Part shown: positions 9,434-17,590 of the stretch, piece after piece
Position numbering within the stretch: the stretch's first letter is position 1
How the letters are laid out: each line of letters begins with the position of its first letter
Source of the DNA: a bacterium
Lineage (GTDB): Bacteria > Krumholzibacteriota > Krumholzibacteriia > LZORAL124-64-63
Direction: 5' to 3'
Length of the DNA: 37,483 bases
Assembly: GCA_020440705.1 (NCBI GenBank)
Contig: JAGRNP010000027.1
Location: 1 to 37,483, forward strand
The notes under the pieces: model-generated
The model's database searches: none
Seen by the model: the letters and a program-made list of their open reading frames with translations, nothing else
Told to the model about the DNA's origin: nothing
Translations under genes and position numbers: made by a program

Positions 9434-10116
9434 TACGCCCCCTTCCGTTCGATCACCGCCGGCAACGTGCGGGCGAGGATCCCGAGGTCGAAGGCCAGGC
9501 TGGCGTTCGCCACGTACTCCCGGTCCAGACGCATCCACTCCTCGAATTCCAGGTGGCTGCGCCCCGAGACCTGCCACAGGCAGGTCAGGCCGGGTTTGAC
9601 CAGCAGCCGGGCCGCCTGCTCCGGCGTGTACTCCGCCACCTCGGACGGGATCTGCGGACGCGGCCCGACGATGGACATCTCGCCCCGCAGGACATTCAGC
9701 AGCTGCGGAAACTCATCGAGGCTGCTGCGGCGCAGGAAGCGGCCCACGCGCGTGATGCGGGGGTCGTCCTTGATCTTGAAGGCCGCACCGGAGGCTTCGT
9801 TCAGGTGGGAGAGTTCGTCCTTGCGCGCCTCGGCGTCGACGGCCATGGAGCGGAACTTGTAGCAGGGGAAGACGCGTCCGCGGTAGCCGACCCGCTCCTG
9901 CCGGAAGAAGATCGGTCCCCGCGTCTCGAGCCGGATGAGCGCCACGATGAAGGGGAAGAGCGGCAGGATGAGCAGCAGGCCCCCGCACGACGCCACCAGG
10001 TCGAAGACCCGCTTGACGAAGCGGTAGACGAGGCCGGGGCGCCGGTCCGGCGTCCCGGCCCGGGCCACGAAGGCCGCGAAATCCGCGTCCGAACCGTAGA
10101 AGTTCTCAGGACTCAT
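9430..10116 (-). CDS. undecaprenyl-phosphate sugar phosphotransferase, WbaP/EpsE type
   Basis: The 228-residue monotopic membrane enzyme would transfer a sugar-phosphate from a nucleotide sugar to a polyprenyl-phosphate carrier, the first step of a surface glycan. It has the compact catalytic form: one hydrophobic re-entrant helix (about 40-60), KRVFD (35-39), FFRQERVG (70-77), KFRSM (87-91), the [12 protein letters not shown] signature (132-143) and GPRP (151-154). The multi-spanning N-terminal half found in WbaP is absent. It overlaps the GT39 gene by 11 bases upstream and acpS downstream. Which sugar it uses is not visible. Confidence 0.93.
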   Translation of the reverse strand: MSPENFYGSDADFAAFVARAGTPDRRPGLVYRFVKRVFDLVASCGGLLLILPLFPFIVALIRLETRGPIFFRQERVGYRGRVFPCYKFRSMAVDAEARKDELSHLNEASGAAFKIKDDPRITRVGRFLRRSSLDEFPQLLNVLRGEMSIVGPRPQIPSEVAEYTPEQAARLLVKPGLTCLWQVSGRSHLEFEEWMRLDREYVANASLAFDLGILARTLPAVIERKGAY

Positions 10117-11692
10117 GGTCTCCGATCCGGTTGGAGCGGCGTTCCCAGGTCATGACCACCACGCCGGGGAAGGTGGCCTCGGTGCGCAGCAGGCCCGCCC
10201 GGGACAGCGCCGCCGGCAGCAGCCCCTGCGGATCGAAGTGCCACGCCCGCGCCAGCACCACGCGGCAGAAGTCGTGGCCGGCCAGGACCGCGGCCACGAA
10301 GCGGTCGGCCTCGGCCGGGCTCGCCAGCGGCGGCCAGCCGAAGCTGTCCAGCAGTTCGTGGCCGCCCCTATCGTAGTAGGCGTAGACGGTGGTGACCACC
10401 GGCACGAGCACCGTGCCGGAGGCCGGCCGGGCCGCCGCCACGTGGGCCACCGCGGCCCGCACGTCCGCCTTGGCGTACTTGTCGGCACCATAGTAGCCGC
10501 CCAGCGACCAGACGGTCAAACCGACCAGCAGGCCGGCTACCCCCAACTCGATCCGCCGGGGCAGCCGGGCCAGGCCGGCGCCCGCCAGGAGCAGCAGCCA
10601 CGGCACCACGACCGCCACGTAGCGCGGGTTCCACGGTTTGACGTTGCGCACCGCCAGAAGGATGAGCACGGCCACCGGCACGGCGATCCAGAGGGCCAGC
10701 AGAACCGTACGCCGCCGTTCCCGGTCGCCCAGCCCCGCCCCGACCGCGACCGCCGCCGCGACGCCCGCCGCGCCGAGCACCGGCGCGTACCCCATGAGGA
10801 CGGCCAGACGGTCGGGCTGGTGCAGTTCGCGCAGGGAGGGCCCGAGGCTGTAGCCGAAGAGGAACGTGAAGAAGGCGTAGGGTACGGCCAGCGGCGAGAA
10901 CGTCGTCTCGCCGCGCAGGGCGGCACCGGTCTCGGCCCCCGGCACGACCCGATCGATGGCCCAGATGCCCGCCGCCTTCAGGAGCCAGGGGGCCGACAGG
11001 AGCACCGCCAGGGCGAAGGCGAAGATCCAGCCCCCCCAGGCCCGGCCGGTGGCGGGTCGGTGCAGCGTCAGCAGCGACAGCCCCATGGCCGCCAGCAGGA
11101 AGACGCCCGACAGGTTGCTCAGCACCATGGCCGCCCCCGCCAGTCCGAAGCCCACGACCGCCCCCGGCACCGGGCCGCGGCGCACGAGTTCGAGGTAGGC
11201 CCAGCCGGTGAGCACCGCGAACAGGAGCAGGAAGGAGTAGCCCCGGCCTTCCTGGCTGTACCAGACCAGGAACGGATTCAGCGCGAAGAGCAGCAGCGCC
11301 AGACGGGCGCCCCGCGGGGCGAGCACGCGGCCGGCCAGCAGTCCGAAGAGCGGCACGGCCACGATGCCGGCCAGCAGCGCCGGCAGCCGCAGCATGAGTT
11401 CGGTGTCCCGGGCGTGGGTCAGGGGCCACACCGCCGCCAGGTAGAGCGGACCCTGGATCGTGTCGAGGAACTGTTCGACGAAGCCGTAGCCCGCCGCCGG
11501 ATGCACCGCGCGCCAGGTGAGCATCTCGTCGACCCACACCGACGGCCGCGTCACGAAGAGGATCCGCAGCAGCGCTCCGACCAGGGTCAGCACCCAGACG
11601 ACGCGGCCACCGACACCCGCCGGCGCGGCTTCGCGCCGGTCGAGCCAGTCGGCCCGGGGAACCCAGGACCGGCGCGCGGGGATGTCGTTCAT
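10106..11692 (-). CDS. multi-spanning glycosyltransferase, GT39/ArnT-like
   Basis: The 528-residue protein has about eleven hydrophobic segments and a soluble C-terminal end (about 400-528). The first loop carries SVWVDEMLTWR (about 51-61), in the place of the catalytic acidic pair of PMT_2/ArnT-type enzymes that take sugar from a polyprenyl-phosphate donor and act on the periplasmic face. It lies between a DUF3108 gene and the WbaP-type transferase in the envelope operon, which favours a role in decorating lipid A, core or O-antigen. The acceptor is unknown. The ATG at 11692 has GGGAG upstream. Confidence 0.85.
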   Translation of the reverse strand: MNDIPARRSWVPRADWLDRREAAPAGVGGRVVWVLTLVGALLRILFVTRPSVWVDEMLTWRAVHPAAGYGFVEQFLDTIQGPLYLAAVWPLTHARDTELMLRLPALLAGIVAVPLFGLLAGRVLAPRGARLALLLFALNPFLVWYSQEGRGYSFLLLFAVLTGWAYLELVRRGPVPGAVVGFGLAGAAMVLSNLSGVFLLAAMGLSLLTLHRPATGRAWGGWIFAFALAVLLSAPWLLKAAGIWAIDRVVPGAETGAALRGETTFSPLAVPYAFFTFLFGYSLGPSLRELHQPDRLAVLMGYAPVLGAAGVAAAVAVGAGLGDRERRRTVLLALWIAVPVAVLILLAVRNVKPWNPRYVAVVVPWLLLLAGAGLARLPRRIELGVAGLLVGLTVWSLGGYYGADKYAKADVRAAVAHVAAARPASGTVLVPVVTTVYAYYDRGGHELLDSFGWPPLASPAEADRFVAAVLAGHDFCRVVLARAWHFDPQGLLPAALSRAGLLRTEATFPGVVVMTWERRSNRIGDHES

Positions 11693-11714
11693 GGTTCGCT
11701 CCCGGCCGGACGGC

Positions 11715-12548
11715 TCAGCGGGTGAAGGCCGGGCGCTCCCGCAGCGGGGTGCCGGGCCGGAATTCCTTCAGTTCGACGTCGATGGATCCCACGGGCACCT
11801 TGGTCTTGATCAGGACCGGGACGCGGTGCTGGTCGGCCGTCACGTAGAGGGTGATCTTCCCTTCGTGCTTGAAGAGCCCCTCCCCCTCGAGGACCGGTTC
11901 CACCACGTAGCAGTCGAAGGTGCCCGCCTCCACCGTGACGGTCTCGCGACCGTGGACGATGACCTGCAGATCATAGGTCTTCCGGCTGCTGTGCGCGAGC
12001 AGCGAGTACGTGTCGCCCGCACCGAGATCGAGGTTGCGCACGAAGAAGACAGCCGACAGCACGTCCTGGATCCCGCTGGCGATGTCGAACTTCTGGCCGT
12101 CGGCGTAGTGGGCGACCTCGTCCTCGTGATCGAAGGAGATCTCGACGGTCTTCTTGTAGTCGCCTTCGCGCAGGCGCTTGTGGAAATAGCGCGTGTAGAG
12201 CCGTTCGACATCCATGTAGCTGATGATCTTGTCGCGCACCTTGTAGAAGGACGAGAAGAACCGGTTGCTGTTGGCGGTCGACTGCAGTTCGTAGCAGGTG
12301 TGCCCCTGGTAGGTCGTCAGTCCGACCACCTCGAGGGTGCCCTCGCCCGCGTTCACCGGACCGTATCCGATGGAGTACACCATGCGCTCGCCCGGACCGA
12401 AAACCGTCGGCGCGGGCTCGACGCCGGCCGGGACCTCGTCGGCCGCCCCGGCCGGCCCCCCGACCGCCAGGAGGGCGGCCAGCAGGGTCGCCGCGACGAA
12501 GGCGGCGGCGGCGCCGGGGCGTTGGGAACGCTGATCACGGATTGTCAC
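11715..12548 (-). CDS. exported DUF3108 protein
   Basis: The 277-residue protein has a signal peptide (hydrophobic about 12-30, ending GPAGAADE) and a beta-rich mature part with the DUF3108 pattern: an opening around GERMVYSIGYGPVNAGEG, FYKVRDKIISYMD, and FDCYVVEP near the C-terminus. Members are periplasmic or outer-membrane-directed proteins of unknown function. The GTG at 12548 has GGAG upstream and overlaps the preceding GT9 gene by 14 bases; longer in-frame starts lie inside that gene. Its place within a glycosyltransferase operon suggests an envelope role, which is inference. Confidence 0.85.
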   Translation of the reverse strand: MTIRDQRSQRPGAAAAFVAATLLAALLAVGGPAGAADEVPAGVEPAPTVFGPGERMVYSIGYGPVNAGEGTLEVVGLTTYQGHTCYELQSTANSNRFFSSFYKVRDKIISYMDVERLYTRYFHKRLREGDYKKTVEISFDHEDEVAHYADGQKFDIASGIQDVLSAVFFVRNLDLGAGDTYSLLAHSSRKTYDLQVIVHGRETVTVEAGTFDCYVVEPVLEGEGLFKHEGKITLYVTADQHRVPVLIKTKVPVGSIDVELKEFRPGTPLRERPAFTR

Positions 12549-13608
12549 GTGCGATCTCCTTCTGCGGACTCCGCCCGAGCCGGGCGAGCATCCGCTCCAC
12601 CGAAGCAATGACCGTGCCGCTGTCCAGATCGTCCAGGCACGGATGGCCCGGCACCGGGCACTCCGTCAGGTCGCAGGGCGCGCACGGCACCGGATTCCGC
12701 ACGGAAACATGGCGCGGCGTGGGCGGGTTCCATCCGCCCGGATCGGTGGGGCCGAAAATGGTCACCGTCGGCCGGCCGAGGGCCGCGGCCAGATGACGGG
12801 GACCGCAATCCGTGCCCACGAACAGGGCCGCCCGGGACAGCAGGAAGGCCAGCTCCGGCAGGGTCGTGGGCGGCGCCAGCAGGCCGACCGGGAGGTGGCC
12901 CAGACCCTCGACCAGCCACTCGTCACCGGGCCCGGCGATGAGCACCGGATTGGCCCCGCAGCCGGGGAGCGCCCGCAGGAGGTCACCCACGTGGCGGACC
13001 GGCCACTGCTTGGCCGCCCAGGTGGCGCTCATCACCACCGCCGTCGGCACGCCCGGGCGGGCCCGCCACGCGTCCGCCCAGGCGGCGAGCTCCGGCCGCA
13101 TCTCCCCGGCAGCGTGGCCGTCCATGGCGGCAGCGGCGAACCCGTCGCGCCAGGGCAGCGTCTCGACGCCCAGGGCGCGCAGCGGATCGAGGAAGGCTTC
13201 GCCGGCGAAGCCGCGCAGCGCGCGCCCCCCCGCCCGGTTGCGGGGCACCTTGACGTTGTAGGCCCAGCGGCGGCGGGGCAGGTCGTAGCCGACGCGCACC
13301 GGCGCCCCCGACAGGATGGTCCACAGGGCCGTGCGCGGATTGCCGAGCCAGTCGATGACCAGGTCGTAGTTCTCGCGCCGGAGCCGCCGCAGCCAGGACT
13401 CCCCCGCCGGCAGCGGCCACGGCAGGATCCGCACCTCCGGCGCCAGCCCGGCCAGCAGCGGCGCGAACGGGCGGTCGATGACCAGGTCGATGCGGGCCCG
13501 GGGCCAGGCCCGGGCCACCTCCAGCACGGCCGGCAGGGTGACCAGCGCGTCGCCCAGGGCCTTGCGGCGGATCAGGAGGATGCGTCGGAAGTCCCGGCGG
13601 GCCATCAT
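12535..13608 (-). CDS. GT9 glycosyltransferase, heptosyltransferase type (first)
   Basis: The 357-residue protein has the ADP-heptose:LPS heptosyltransferase layout. N-terminal domain: ILLIRRKALGDALVTLPAV. C-terminal donor-binding domain: FVGTDCGPRHLAAALGRPTVTIFGPTDP. Near the end is a cysteine set, PCAPCDLTECPVPGHPC, found in many GT9 proteins. It would add a heptose-like sugar to lipid A core on the cytoplasmic side of the inner membrane. The ATG at 13608 overlaps the upstream stop (ATGATG/TGA). Which linkage it makes cannot be read from sequence; a GT9 acting on another acceptor is possible. Confidence 0.92.
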   Translation of the reverse strand: MMARRDFRRILLIRRKALGDALVTLPAVLEVARAWPRARIDLVIDRPFAPLLAGLAPEVRILPWPLPAGESWLRRLRRENYDLVIDWLGNPRTALWTILSGAPVRVGYDLPRRRWAYNVKVPRNRAGGRALRGFAGEAFLDPLRALGVETLPWRDGFAAAAMDGHAAGEMRPELAAWADAWRARPGVPTAVVMSATWAAKQWPVRHVGDLLRALPGCGANPVLIAGPGDEWLVEGLGHLPVGLLAPPTTLPELAFLLSRAALFVGTDCGPRHLAAALGRPTVTIFGPTDPGGWNPPTPRHVSVRNPVPCAPCDLTECPVPGHPCLDDLDSGTVIASVERMLARLGRSPQKEIARDNP

Positions 13609-14735
13609 GGCGCAGCCGTCCCGTCCCGCCCGAACAGGGCGACGGCCGCGTCCAGGACGTCGGCGGGCGCGAGGTCCGGCAGGCAGATGAATTCGCCGCA
13701 GGTGTGGCGATCGCAGGGGTGGCACGCCGGTCGTGTCGCCAGGACCCGGAAGGGGCCGAGACCTTCGTACGGAAACCAGATGGCCGGATCGGTCGGGCCG
13801 AAGAGGCCCAGGGTGGGTACGCCCAGGCCCACCGCCAGGTGCATGACCCCGCCGTCGGCGCTGATCACGCCCGCGGACGCCGCGAGCAGCCGGCGCACGC
13901 CGCTCAGCCCGCCGGGGGGCAGCACCTCGATTCCCTCGTCCGGCAGCTCGGCGGCAAAGGCGCTCCAGTCATCCTGTCGCCCGGGCGGGATGAGCACCTG
14001 CAGCGGCCGGTTCGAGCGGCCGCTCCAGGCCGCCACCAGTTCCCGCCAGTGCGCGGCCGGCCACTCCTTGGTGGGCCACGTGGCCGCCGGCGCGAGCACG
14101 ACCGGCGCGCCCGGGGCCGGGGCCCGCTCGCAACCGGCGATGCGCGGCGCGAGGGAGCCCGGCGGGAATCTCCCGGCGGCCCAGGTCACGAGGTCCTGCC
14201 CGGTCCCGGCGTGCACGAGGGTCGCCAGGCGGCAGAGATGCTCGCCGAGCCCGCCGGGCGCCAGATCGCCGAGCGGAAGCTCCGGCAGATCCGGGCGCAG
14301 CACCACATGGGTGTAGAGTCGCCGCCGGCTGCCGCGGGTGCCGCCGATGCGGCGCGGGATGCCTGCTAGGCGCAGCAGCCAGGCGCTGCGCGGATTGAAG
14401 AAGAGGTCGACCGCCAGGTCGTAGCGGGCGGCCCGCAGTTCGGCCACCATGCCCAGGGTGCCTCGCGCCGGCCCCGTCGCGGCCCCCGTGGCCGGCACGC
14501 GGGCGCGGGCGTCGGCCCCGCGGCGGCGGGCGCCGAGCCGATGGATCCGATCGAGATGCGGATGTCCCTCCAGGACCGGGGCGTGGGCCGCCTCGCAGAG
14601 GTAGCCGATGCGCAGCTCGGGGTCTCCGGCCCGCAGCACCTCGGCCAGGACGGTGGTCATGACCACGTCGCCCAGGTAGCGCAGCCGCGTCAGCAGCACC
14701 GACGAGACCGGCTTGCCGTCGAGCAGCCAGCTCAC
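13605..14735 (-). CDS. GT9 glycosyltransferase, heptosyltransferase type (second)
   Basis: The 376-residue protein starts near LLTRLRYLGDVVMTTVLAEVL, has FNPRSAWLLRLAGIPRRIGG, APAATWPTKEWPAAHW and the late donor-site block ISADGGVMHLAVGLGVPTLGLFGPTDP. Its C-terminal cysteines (CHPCDRHTCGEFIC) parallel those of the first and third GT9 genes. The GTG at 14735 has GGAGG seven bases upstream and overlaps the gmhB stop (GTGA). It probably adds a heptose or related sugar to the core oligosaccharide. Confidence 0.92.
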   Translation of the reverse strand: MSWLLDGKPVSSVLLTRLRYLGDVVMTTVLAEVLRAGDPELRIGYLCEAAHAPVLEGHPHLDRIHRLGARRRGADARARVPATGAATGPARGTLGMVAELRAARYDLAVDLFFNPRSAWLLRLAGIPRRIGGTRGSRRRLYTHVVLRPDLPELPLGDLAPGGLGEHLCRLATLVHAGTGQDLVTWAAGRFPPGSLAPRIAGCERAPAPGAPVVLAPAATWPTKEWPAAHWRELVAAWSGRSNRPLQVLIPPGRQDDWSAFAAELPDEGIEVLPPGGLSGVRRLLAASAGVISADGGVMHLAVGLGVPTLGLFGPTDPAIWFPYEGLGPFRVLATRPACHPCDRHTCGEFICLPDLAPADVLDAAVALFGRDGTAAP

Positions 14736-15349
14736 GCCTCGCCTCCCGGCGTCGCGGCCAGGATCCGGTCGACGGCGGCCGCGAGGTCGTCGGCCACGAA
14801 GACCCGGTCGTCGCCAGCCCAGCGGGTCCGGACCGCCTCCTCCTGGCCGCGCCCGTAGCCGGTGCGCACCAGCACGCCGCCCAGGCCGGCGTCGCGGCCG
14901 AGGGCCACGTCGCTGGCCTTGTCCCCCACGACCCAGGAACGCGCCGGATCCCAGGTCAGGTCGCGCGCCGCCTCCCGGAGCAGCCCCGGGCGCGGCTTGC
15001 GGCACGGGCAGTCGTCAGCGGGGCCATGCGGGCAGTAGTAGAAGGCGTCGAAGCGCGCCCCGGCGGCGGCCAGGTCGGCCTCGATCCGCTCCATCACGGC
15101 GCTGAACTCGGCTTCGCCGAAATAGCCGCGCCCGATGCCCGACTGGTTGGTGACGCCGATGAGAAGCCAGCCCTCCGCGCGGGCACGCGCCAGGGCCGCG
15201 GCGACGCCGGGCAGCAACGCCACCCCGTCGGGATCGGCGAGGTAGTCGCGGTCGGCGATGACGACCCCGTCGCGGTCGACGAACAGCGCCGGCGGGGGCG
15301 GACCGCCGTCGGCTGCGGCCGGATGGGCGGGACCCTTCCAGGTGGGCAT
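14732..15349 (-). CDS. gmhB: D-glycero-D-manno-heptose 1,7-bisphosphate phosphatase
   Basis: The 205-residue HAD phosphatase removes the 7-phosphate during ADP-heptose synthesis. Motifs: DRDGVV (25-30) with the nucleophile Asp25 and Asp27, TNQSGIGRG (67-75), the zinc set C106, H108, C114, C116 within CPHGPADDCPCRKP, and GDKASD (142-147). The zinc loop and spacing fit GmhB rather than histidinol phosphatase, and heptosyltransferase-type genes flank it on both sides. The ATG at 15349 shares one base with the preceding stop (TGATG) and has GGAG upstream. Other heptose genes (gmhA, hldE, hldD) are not in the window. Confidence 0.93.
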   Translation of the reverse strand: MPTWKGPAHPAAADGGPPPPALFVDRDGVVIADRDYLADPDGVALLPGVAAALARARAEGWLLIGVTNQSGIGRGYFGEAEFSAVMERIEADLAAAGARFDAFYYCPHGPADDCPCRKPRPGLLREAARDLTWDPARSWVVGDKASDVALGRDAGLGGVLVRTGYGRGQEEAVRTRWAGDDRVFVADDLAAAVDRILAATPGGEA

Positions 15350-16467
15350 CAGCTTCGCTCCTCGGTGGCCGCCCCGCGCCGCGCGACCAGGTCGCAGGCC
15401 GCGGCGAAGACCTCGGCCCCGCCGATGGTGGCGAGGCAGAACTCGGGCTGGTTGCAGGTGCGCCGGTAGCAGGGCCGACAGGGAAACCCCGCGGCCGTTA
15501 CGGCGGTGGTCCAGGGACCGAGCGGTCGCGTCCAGTCCGGATTCGACGAACCGAACACCCCGACGGTCGGGACCCCCAGCGCGCCGGCTACGTGCATGAG
15601 GCCGCTGTCGTTGCCCACGAAGGCGGTCGCCGCCCTGAGGACCCGCACCACCTCCACAAGGTCGGTGCGTCCGGTGAGGTCGACCAGATCGGCCGCTTCC
15701 GCCCAGGCCGCAGCGGCACGGCGGCGGCTGCCGGAGCACAGCGCCGCGGCGAACGGTGCGGCTGCCGCATCGCCGAGGAAGACCACGCGGGCGCCCGCGT
15801 CGCGGACCGCCGCCTCGACCAGCTCGGCCACCCGCGCGGCCGGCCAGGACTTGGCCTCTCCGTAGGTGGTGCCCGGCGCCACGACCCACAGCGGCCGCTC
15901 GTCGGGCAGAGGCTGGGCCTCCCAGGCCGCGGTGCCGGCAAGGGATGGCGGTGGCAGGTCGCCGTCGGGCAGAAGGGGGGCCGGCCAGCCCAGATCGGCC
16001 ACGGCGGCCACCCCCAGATCGAGCAGTTCCCACGCGTGATGTCGGGTCCCGCGCGGCCCGCGGGCCACGGCCGAGCCGAGCAGCCAGTCGCGGCCGTCGC
16101 CGCTGTGGCCCACCCGCACGGATGCGCGCGAGAGGGCGGCCACCAGCCCCGCGCGCAGGCTCGGCGGCCCGAGGACCACCGCCGCATAGCCGCCGGCGGC
16201 CAGTTCCCGGCCCTGGCGCCAGAGCCCCCCCAGGCCGGCGTGGCGTCCGCCGCGCTCCACCGGGAGCAGGGAACCGACCCGCGGATCGTCCCGGAAGAGC
16301 GGAGCCCAGGCCGGGCGCACGGCCACGTCGACCCGCCCGCCATCGCCGGCGGCCGCGGCGGCGCGGGCCAGGTGGTCGAGCAGGGGCGTGGCCATGACGA
16401 CGTCGCCCAGCCAGTTGGGCATGTGCAGGAGGATTCGCCGGGTGGGCACCGCCGCCGGCCTAGCCAT
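15349..16467 (-). CDS. GT9 glycosyltransferase, WaaF-like (third)
   Basis: The 372-residue protein has the WaaF-type opening MPNWLGDVVMATPLLDHL, APGTTYGEAKSWPAARVAEL, and a complete donor site FVGNDSGLMHVAGALGVPTVGVFGSSNP. Cysteines CRPCYRRTCNQPEFC follow. Of the four GT9 genes here it is the one closest to heptosyltransferase II. The ATG at 16467 overlaps the preceding gene by eight bases. It lies directly ahead of gmhB, which makes the donor precursor. Confidence 0.93.
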   Translation of the reverse strand: MARPAAVPTRRILLHMPNWLGDVVMATPLLDHLARAAAAAGDGGRVDVAVRPAWAPLFRDDPRVGSLLPVERGGRHAGLGGLWRQGRELAAGGYAAVVLGPPSLRAGLVAALSRASVRVGHSGDGRDWLLGSAVARGPRGTRHHAWELLDLGVAAVADLGWPAPLLPDGDLPPPSLAGTAAWEAQPLPDERPLWVVAPGTTYGEAKSWPAARVAELVEAAVRDAGARVVFLGDAAAAPFAAALCSGSRRRAAAAWAEAADLVDLTGRTDLVEVVRVLRAATAFVGNDSGLMHVAGALGVPTVGVFGSSNPDWTRPLGPWTTAVTAAGFPCRPCYRRTCNQPEFCLATIGGAEVFAAACDLVARRGAATEERS

Positions 16468-17581
16468 CGCGCGAGGGCGGGCTCGCCGGAATCACCCGCG
16501 AGGCGGTGCTGGTGCGGCCACCGGTGACGGCCTCGACCGCCTCCATGAGGGTCTCGATGTCGACCTTCTCCCCCTTGGTGACGCGGATCACGCGGGCCCG
16601 GGGACGGTCGGCCGGCTCCCACTCCGGACCGTCCGCCTTGCTGAAGAGGCCCACCGCCGGCACGCCCAGGGCCACGGCGAAGTGGAAGAAGTCGGTATTG
16701 CCCGCCACGAAGAGGTCGCAGTGCGACAGCAGCAGCACCATCTCGAGCAGCGTCTCGCGCTCGAGTCCCACCGGCACTTCCGAGAGGCTCGTCTCGAACT
16801 TCTGCAGGCGGTCCTGCTGGTCCGGATCGGCCAGCGGCAGGATCTTGCACACGAGCTGGCTGCTCAGCTGGCGCACCAGGAACTGCATGTTCTCCAGGGC
16901 GAAGGCGTGCCCGGTCTTGGCGACGCCGGGATCGACGCCGATGAGCATCTGATCGGGATTCGGCTTGTGGAAGTGCACCTGCTGCGCCATCTGGCGCACC
17001 TTGTCCATGGGCAGGGGCCAGCGCGGGTTCATCTCGTCGGGCTGGAAGCCCAGGAACGGCGCCGCGCGCAGCAGACGGTCGCCGCGGTAGCCCCGCGGTC
17101 CGTCGGTCGCCGCGCGCAGTTCGAAGTTGATCGCCGGCCACGAGTCGCCGTGGCTGGGTCCGTAGCGGAAGGCGGCCCCGCTGGCGAGGGCGGCCAGTTC
17201 GAGCCGGGGCTGAGGCGAGTACGACATGACCAGGGCCACGTCGTAGTTGGAAGCGGAAAGTTTCCGCAGCATGGCGCCGAAGGCCGGCCGCCACGGATTC
17301 AGCTGCCCCTCCTTGTAGATGATGCACTGCCGCGCGAGGCCGCTGGGCACCACCAGGGGCGCATGCTTCTCCGGCAGCAGGAAGTCCATCTTCGAACCCG
17401 GATGGCGCCGGCGGACGGCGGTCAGCAGGGGCATGTGGAAGAGCACGTCGCTCAGGTCGCCGGGATCGATGCAGAGGATGCGCGAATCTTCGCGCAGGGC
17501 TCCCGGCACCGTGAAGGCGGCCTCCTGCCCCTTGCGGAAGAAGGGGCGCATGAGCGAACTGATGATCTTGTGCTCGGCCAA
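16460..17581 (-). CDS. divergent GT9-like protein (fourth)
   Basis: The 373-residue protein keeps the GT9 outline: ILCIDPGDLSDVLFHMPLLTAVR early, GVDPGVAKTGHAFALENMQFLVRQL in the middle, and FVAGNTDFFHFAVALGVPAVGLF near the end. The last block lacks the usual DSGPMH-like residues (TDFFHF instead) and the C-terminal cysteine set of its three neighbours is missing. It may bind a different donor or be non-catalytic. The start is TTG at 17581 with GGGGG upstream, nine bases after lon; the ATG of MRPFFRKGQ ten codons on is the alternative. Confidence 0.82.
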   Translation of the reverse strand: MAEHKIISSLMRPFFRKGQEAAFTVPGALREDSRILCIDPGDLSDVLFHMPLLTAVRRRHPGSKMDFLLPEKHAPLVVPSGLARQCIIYKEGQLNPWRPAFGAMLRKLSASNYDVALVMSYSPQPRLELAALASGAAFRYGPSHGDSWPAINFELRAATDGPRGYRGDRLLRAAPFLGFQPDEMNPRWPLPMDKVRQMAQQVHFHKPNPDQMLIGVDPGVAKTGHAFALENMQFLVRQLSSQLVCKILPLADPDQQDRLQKFETSLSEVPVGLERETLLEMVLLLSHCDLFVAGNTDFFHFAVALGVPAVGLFSKADGPEWEPADRPRARVIRVTKGEKVDIETLMEAVEAVTGGRTSTASRVIPASPPSRDG

Positions 17582-17590
17582 TTCGTCCCC

